64,000 nucleotides of DNA from Climacium dendroides (taxonomy: Eukaryota; Streptophyta; Bryopsida; Hypnales; Climaciaceae), in NCBI GenBank assembly GCA_950106755.1, contig OX467092.1, positions 4,650,001-4,714,000 on the forward strand, written 5' to 3'. The position numbers and the translations under genes were made by a program. Within the stretch, counting starts at the first letter, position 1; every line of letters begins with the position of its first letter. Below are positions 60,361 to 64,000 of the stretch, in pieces. The notes below the pieces were generated by a model that was not told the DNA's origin, searched no databases, and worked only from the letters and a program-made list of their open reading frames with translations.

Positions 60361-61470
60361 AGATTTCGAGGACGGAAGGGGATCTTTTTTGGCTGCCGTT
60401 GAGGCAGTCCTTGGTCGGGTGTCCCGCTTCTGTCCCTTTCCTTGCACACATACGATTTTGTAATCAGAAAAGAAGATCAAAGGAAGGTGAGCCTGGGCGC
60501 TTTCACATGTCCAAGCCCGTGGATAGCTAATCCCCTCACCTTCCAGAATGTCCAGAAACTCATATATATGTCCAACACGGCGTCTGTGTAGCATTTGTGA
60601 CATGGACTCGTTGACAATTTCAGGGAATTTGGATCGAAAATCAGCAACGTCTGTGCTCGAGTGCAAAGCCTCCAACAACAGCCACAGGTATTGTTTGAGG
60701 TATTCCTTGTCATCTGCCAATGAGCACATCCACTTTACATAGAATGGGGTACTGATGATAATATTAGCCTCCGGATTGCAGTAGAACCTACTGTGTTTAC
60801 TGTCTACTATCACTGTATTGGCTGTACAGAAACGAGGCCATGTTGCATATACTGCCTCTAGTTGCTTACCCCACTCGGTTGGGCAATCACCTCCCGTATC
60901 CTCACCCTCAAGAACTTTATCTGACCAAGAAAACAAGGGGGTTTCGTACCCTGAAGCTTTCCTATCACCTAAGATCGCTGACCTACACGTCTTCCATATG
61001 CAGCTTACTGCTGCTACCCTAGAAGCCCATACAGAAATTGCTAAAGCATCGACACAAGAAGGGCTTCAACCATGGTCAAAATACTACTCTTCGAAGCGCT
61101 GTTCGAATGGTACTTCGAAGAACCCTAAAAGAAGTTACCTTCACAGACACAGAAACCATAAAACTACTCAACCGCGCCTCGACGAACGATAAGAAATGTG
61201 CATTTACCTGTGGGCTTCTTCTCCTCATTATGCTTAATGCTCAACCTATGTGCAAGGAAAAAAAATGTTTAGGGTTCATACTTGACGTAATGGCATCGCC
61301 ATCAGATTTCTTCGCCTTCGACGACGAGTCTCTTGCGGACCTCATCTCAGGGCGCCACTTGCCGTCTTGTAAGTGCGATGCTTTCCTAATTGGAACGCCT
61401 GCCTGCCGCAAACTCCTTCGCACAACTCCGTCATGTCTGTTTTCAATAGTGGGAGGCGGTTTACGACCCT
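60361..61470 (-). pseudogene. FCP1-like HAD phosphatase exons carried by the transposon
   Basis: The main exon (about 61,040 to 60,540) encodes AISVWASR, a FSWSDKVLEGE stretch, TVIVDSKHSRFYCNPEAN and then a helical Asp/Leu-rich tail. This order follows the C-terminal half of FCP1/NIF-type HAD phosphatases (V.VWSSR, then 'LLIDDS..K...NP'). The usual DDS is DSK here, so a conserved acidic residue is missing. A consistent splice (GAAG|GTGAGG to TGCAAG|GAAAG) joins exon 60,440-60,361, which ends at CT|GTAAGT. Upstream, a basic linker (RKPPPTIENR ... RPEMRSARDSSSKAKKSD) and a 38-bp exon (61,245-61,208) are plausible. The region expected to hold the catalytic DxDxT motif is broken by stops, so the protein is divergent or incomplete. 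The family acts on phosphoproteins such as the RNA polymerase II CTD. Confidence 0.5.
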
Positions 61471-62249
61471 AGGCTTTGGCAATAGTTTTATCCCTGCCCC
61501 AACACCCAAAGAAATTGATACGGCCTCGGCAAGAAAACACAAGCAATGACGGAGACAACATACAAAACGAATCACATGACAATGGCGCGCACTCACTCTG
61601 GGCGAGAAGGCAAGGTTGGACAGTGGTTTTGAAAGAATAAGAAACACAGTTCTTAAGGGAAGAAGACGACCATGGCGGCTCCTACGTGGCTGATCCAAAT
61701 ACTTTTATTGAATCACGAGAGAAGAAAACAAGTTTTCTTCTTTGAGCTCTTATTGAGCCCTTAATGGCTACCACGTAGGGAATATGCGCTTCTCCAGAAA
61801 CATTTCTAGCATGTGACTATTTCGGGACTTACAAATGACTCTCATGTGACTTCGACGGAGTCACCGACAACTCTAGAGACATAGAATCCAACTCTGAAGG
61901 GTCTTATGAATGATAGATGTATGACTTTTGGGCAAACAAATCTCTGGGACACAACGTTGTTTGTAAGAAACCCTATGAATGCGCCGCATGTGTGCTTCGA
62001 AATTCGTGCAAGGAAGAGGTTCAGACTACAACAATACTTTCGCTCGTCTACGGACTGATTCACGAGTCCTGTGCAAATTACTAGCTCTTCCATAAGCACA
62101 TGAACATGGCAAACGCGAGGACCTCAAATTACAGCGGGAGGTGCAACAACTCCGCCGCCAAGGGTTGAATGCGTAGAGGCTTACAAAAATTGAGAGAACT
62201 TTGTTGAGCGGAAGGGGTCGAGAACTTACAGCTCCGCTCTCACATCCAA

Positions 62250-62870
62250 GGCGTAATTTTAGTGGTGGTCTTCGTGAGTGACCTCCATTCCTTTGAAATG
62301 TTTATTATATACTGGAATTGCACCTCGTACTTAAGTCTTATCGAGCTTGGACGTTGCTATTTAGGCAATAGATGAATAACCTGAGCACTGATATCACTAC
62401 CTGAAAGTGAGTGTCTCCAATGATTGTAAAATGACTTCCAAATGACTGTATTAGTCATTTGTTAGACTTTCGGAAGTTAGCACTGACACTCGTCGTTAGT
62501 AGCAAAGAAGGAGCTTACTGTTTGATCATTTCTGATGATGTAAAATGTGATGGAATATATTCTTCCACTCTTGAAACTATATCGAACATCACGAAGGTGG
62601 TAGAAAGCCCGTACTAGAGTGAAAATGCTGAGAAGAAGCTGCTGCAAATGATCCTTGAGAAGAAATTTGTGGGAACATTGGACCAAGAGCTCGTTGTTTG
62701 ATCATTTTTGATGATGCCAAGGCGATGGAATATGTCCTTCCACTCTTAAAACTATATCGAACATTAGGAAGGTAGTATGGAGCCTATACTTGAAGCCCAC
62801 CATAATAATGGCGTCATGTCGTTATGTTGATCTTTGTGAGGCACCTTCGTTCCTTCTAAATGTCTAGACG
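62250..62870. repeat. Internal direct duplication in the insertion
   Basis: The block TGTTTGATCATTT.TGATGATG ... CTTCCACTCTT.AAACTATATCGAACAT occurs from about 62,518 and again from about 62,696, offset 178 bp. Flanking parts (GTGA..CC..CATTCCTTTGAAATGT and the like) also appear twice, near 62,290 and 62,850. This is a sign of tandem growth of the right subterminal region. Confidence 0.65.
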
Positions 62871-63429
62871 TACACCTTGTAAACTACGCTTATATGTCAA
62901 ACATTCTGGGGTCGCCTAGTAGAAACGTTAGAGTTACGTACTAGAAGCCCCGGAATGACAGGTGTCCACGTCAACCCCTTCATGGCCCGGTGACGACAAT
63001 GGAAATCGAGTCGTGTCGCGTTTTGTCTTGCGGGTAGTCATTTCCAAGTCATATATAAGTTACCGGAAGCTGTGTCTGCGAAGACCTAGAGTAGGTACAT
63101 GCTCAAAAATTTTCACTTCCTGCCCGAAGTCCGCCACAGCGGGCACTTTTACCCACCCAAAATCATTAAGTCATTTTTTACTCACTACAAAGACATGCAA
63201 AGTCGTATTTGCTGACTTCAAGTAACTTTTTAGTGACTACTTCAAAAACTGCTGACCTATCTCAGTTCCCGTTGTGTTTTCGTTCCCAGTTTGGACTAGA
63301 AACCGTGGATGAAAGTCCACCTTCATTGCACCCTCGTCCCTGGTTACAAAAAATGACTGCCAAATGATTGTTCTGATGTTGCTGTCCTAGTGCTGGTTTT
63401 GCTGAAATGACCACTCTTTACTCAAGTCA

Positions 63430-64000
63430 AATGAGGAGGACGCCTATCAGGAGTTGGTTCAGCTCTAGAAGTACGGAGGAGAAGAACCCTCTCCCCGGGA
63501 AGGACCAGATGATGAGGAGACGGAAGACGAGGAGCAGCCCACTCCTTTGACGAAGAAGTCCCGACGGCAGGCGACTCCACCGGTAATGCCAACGGAGGAT
63601 CCTCCCGTGCCAGAGCCAATGGAGGAGGGCGCTCCGGACCGGAAAGAAGAAGCCGGGCCTTCTCAACAAGAAGCCGGACCTACTCAGTCGGAAGCTGGTC
63701 CCTCTCAGACAGAGGCCAGTCCCTCTCGGACCAGACCTACAGAGGCAGAGGAGGAAGAGAGGACCGAGCTCCGACTAGGGGGGTCGCCCTTGGAGGACAT
63801 TTCGGATCTGGCCCAGCACATCGTGTGGTGGACAAAAGACATCATGAAGATTCTCCAAAACTATGAGAAGATCCTCAAACGGGTGTGCCGAAAGATGGCA
63901 CTAACCGACCGGAACGCCATCTTCCGGAGGACGGACGCTTTGGTGGCGGTGGAGAAACAAAATGCCATCTTGATCGAGGAGCAAAAGAAGTCGGAGGCGG
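63430..64000 (+). pseudogene. Gag-like retrotransposon protein, second part (runs off the window)
   Basis: The frame continues that of 58,184-58,579: NEEDAYQELVQL, TAG at 63,466, then an uninterrupted 177-codon stretch to the window edge. The sequence is first acidic and Pro/Ser-rich, with a short iteration of the type EAGPSQ/EAGPTQ (about 63,645-63,720), then a helical segment (ISDLAQHIVWWTKDIMKILQ) and a basic, coiled-coil-like stretch ending in VEKQNAILIEEQKKSE. This suits a gag-like protein rather than an enzyme. The 3' part of the element lies beyond the window. Confidence 0.55.

Larger units (their letters stand above)
58580..63429 (-). mobile_element. 4.85-kb CACTA-like DNA transposon inserted in the gag-like frame
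   Basis: The interrupted frame marks both edges. The flanks share AAT (58,577-58,579 and 63,430-63,432), a 3-bp duplication as in CACTA elements. An imperfect 9-bp alternative (TCAATACAA/TCAAGTCAA) would instead point to a MULE. Copies of AAATGACT or its reverse crowd the first 0.7 kb (for example 58,604, 58,614, 58,629 inverted, 58,653) and recur near the right end (62,432-62,462, 63,172, 63,351, 63,404). Such subterminal repeats are typical of CACTA/EnSpm. The terminal CACTA itself is not seen. The interior carries minus-strand exons described separately. Confidence 0.6.

Noticed and set aside
61342..61698. 118-codon minus-strand frame upstream of the FCP1-like exons
   Set aside because: Another frame over 61,287-61,470 reads more like the true linker exon and leads into the plausible small exon. 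This one ends in a stop without a splice site.

Overview
The window looks like nuclear DNA of a land plant with a large, repeat-rich genome. No intact protein-coding gene is visible. Three things support this: (i) two stem-loops near 10.7-11.0 kb carry exact copies of the plant microRNA miR529; (ii) a decayed piece of plastid rpl2 lies at 46.8-47.0 kb; (iii) the mobile elements are of plant type (LTR retrotransposon, CACTA/EnSpm-like, Stowaway-like). The miR529 variant ends in ...GCACAGCCC, the form I associate with bryophytes and other non-eudicot plants, so a moss, liverwort, lycophyte, fern or gymnosperm is more likely than a eudicot. I cannot name the species.

Layout. Most of the window is very AT-rich and built from layers of non-coding repeats. 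The dominant family is a non-autonomous DNA element of about 0.9 kb flanked by TTAA, with ends like CCCCTAAAGTCC. At least ten copies or fragments occur, and one is nested inside another with a TTAA duplication. Three islands are less AT-rich: 4.9-13.4 kb (miR529 locus, with a CpG-rich block at 11.6-12.7 kb), 43.5-50.2 kb (degenerate tandem duplications, G-rich arrays, the plastid insertion), and 57.7-64.0 kb (retrotransposon). A 98-bp tandem array whose units contain a CACGTG core or a variant of it fills 28.0-29.2 kb.

The right end holds the LTR-like start and a broken gag-like reading frame of a retrotransposon (58.2 kb onward). It is split by a 4.85-kb insertion and resumes in frame at 63.43 kb. 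The insertion has AGTCATTT-type subterminal repeats, as CACTA-class elements do. On its minus strand it carries exons of a divergent FCP1-like HAD phosphatase and of a second, possibly transposon-associated, protein.

The best candidate for something functional is the miR529 cluster. In plants miR529, like the related miR156, targets SPL transcription-factor mRNAs. The most unusual genome biology is the TTAA-specific family, whose target site and termini resemble piggyBac.
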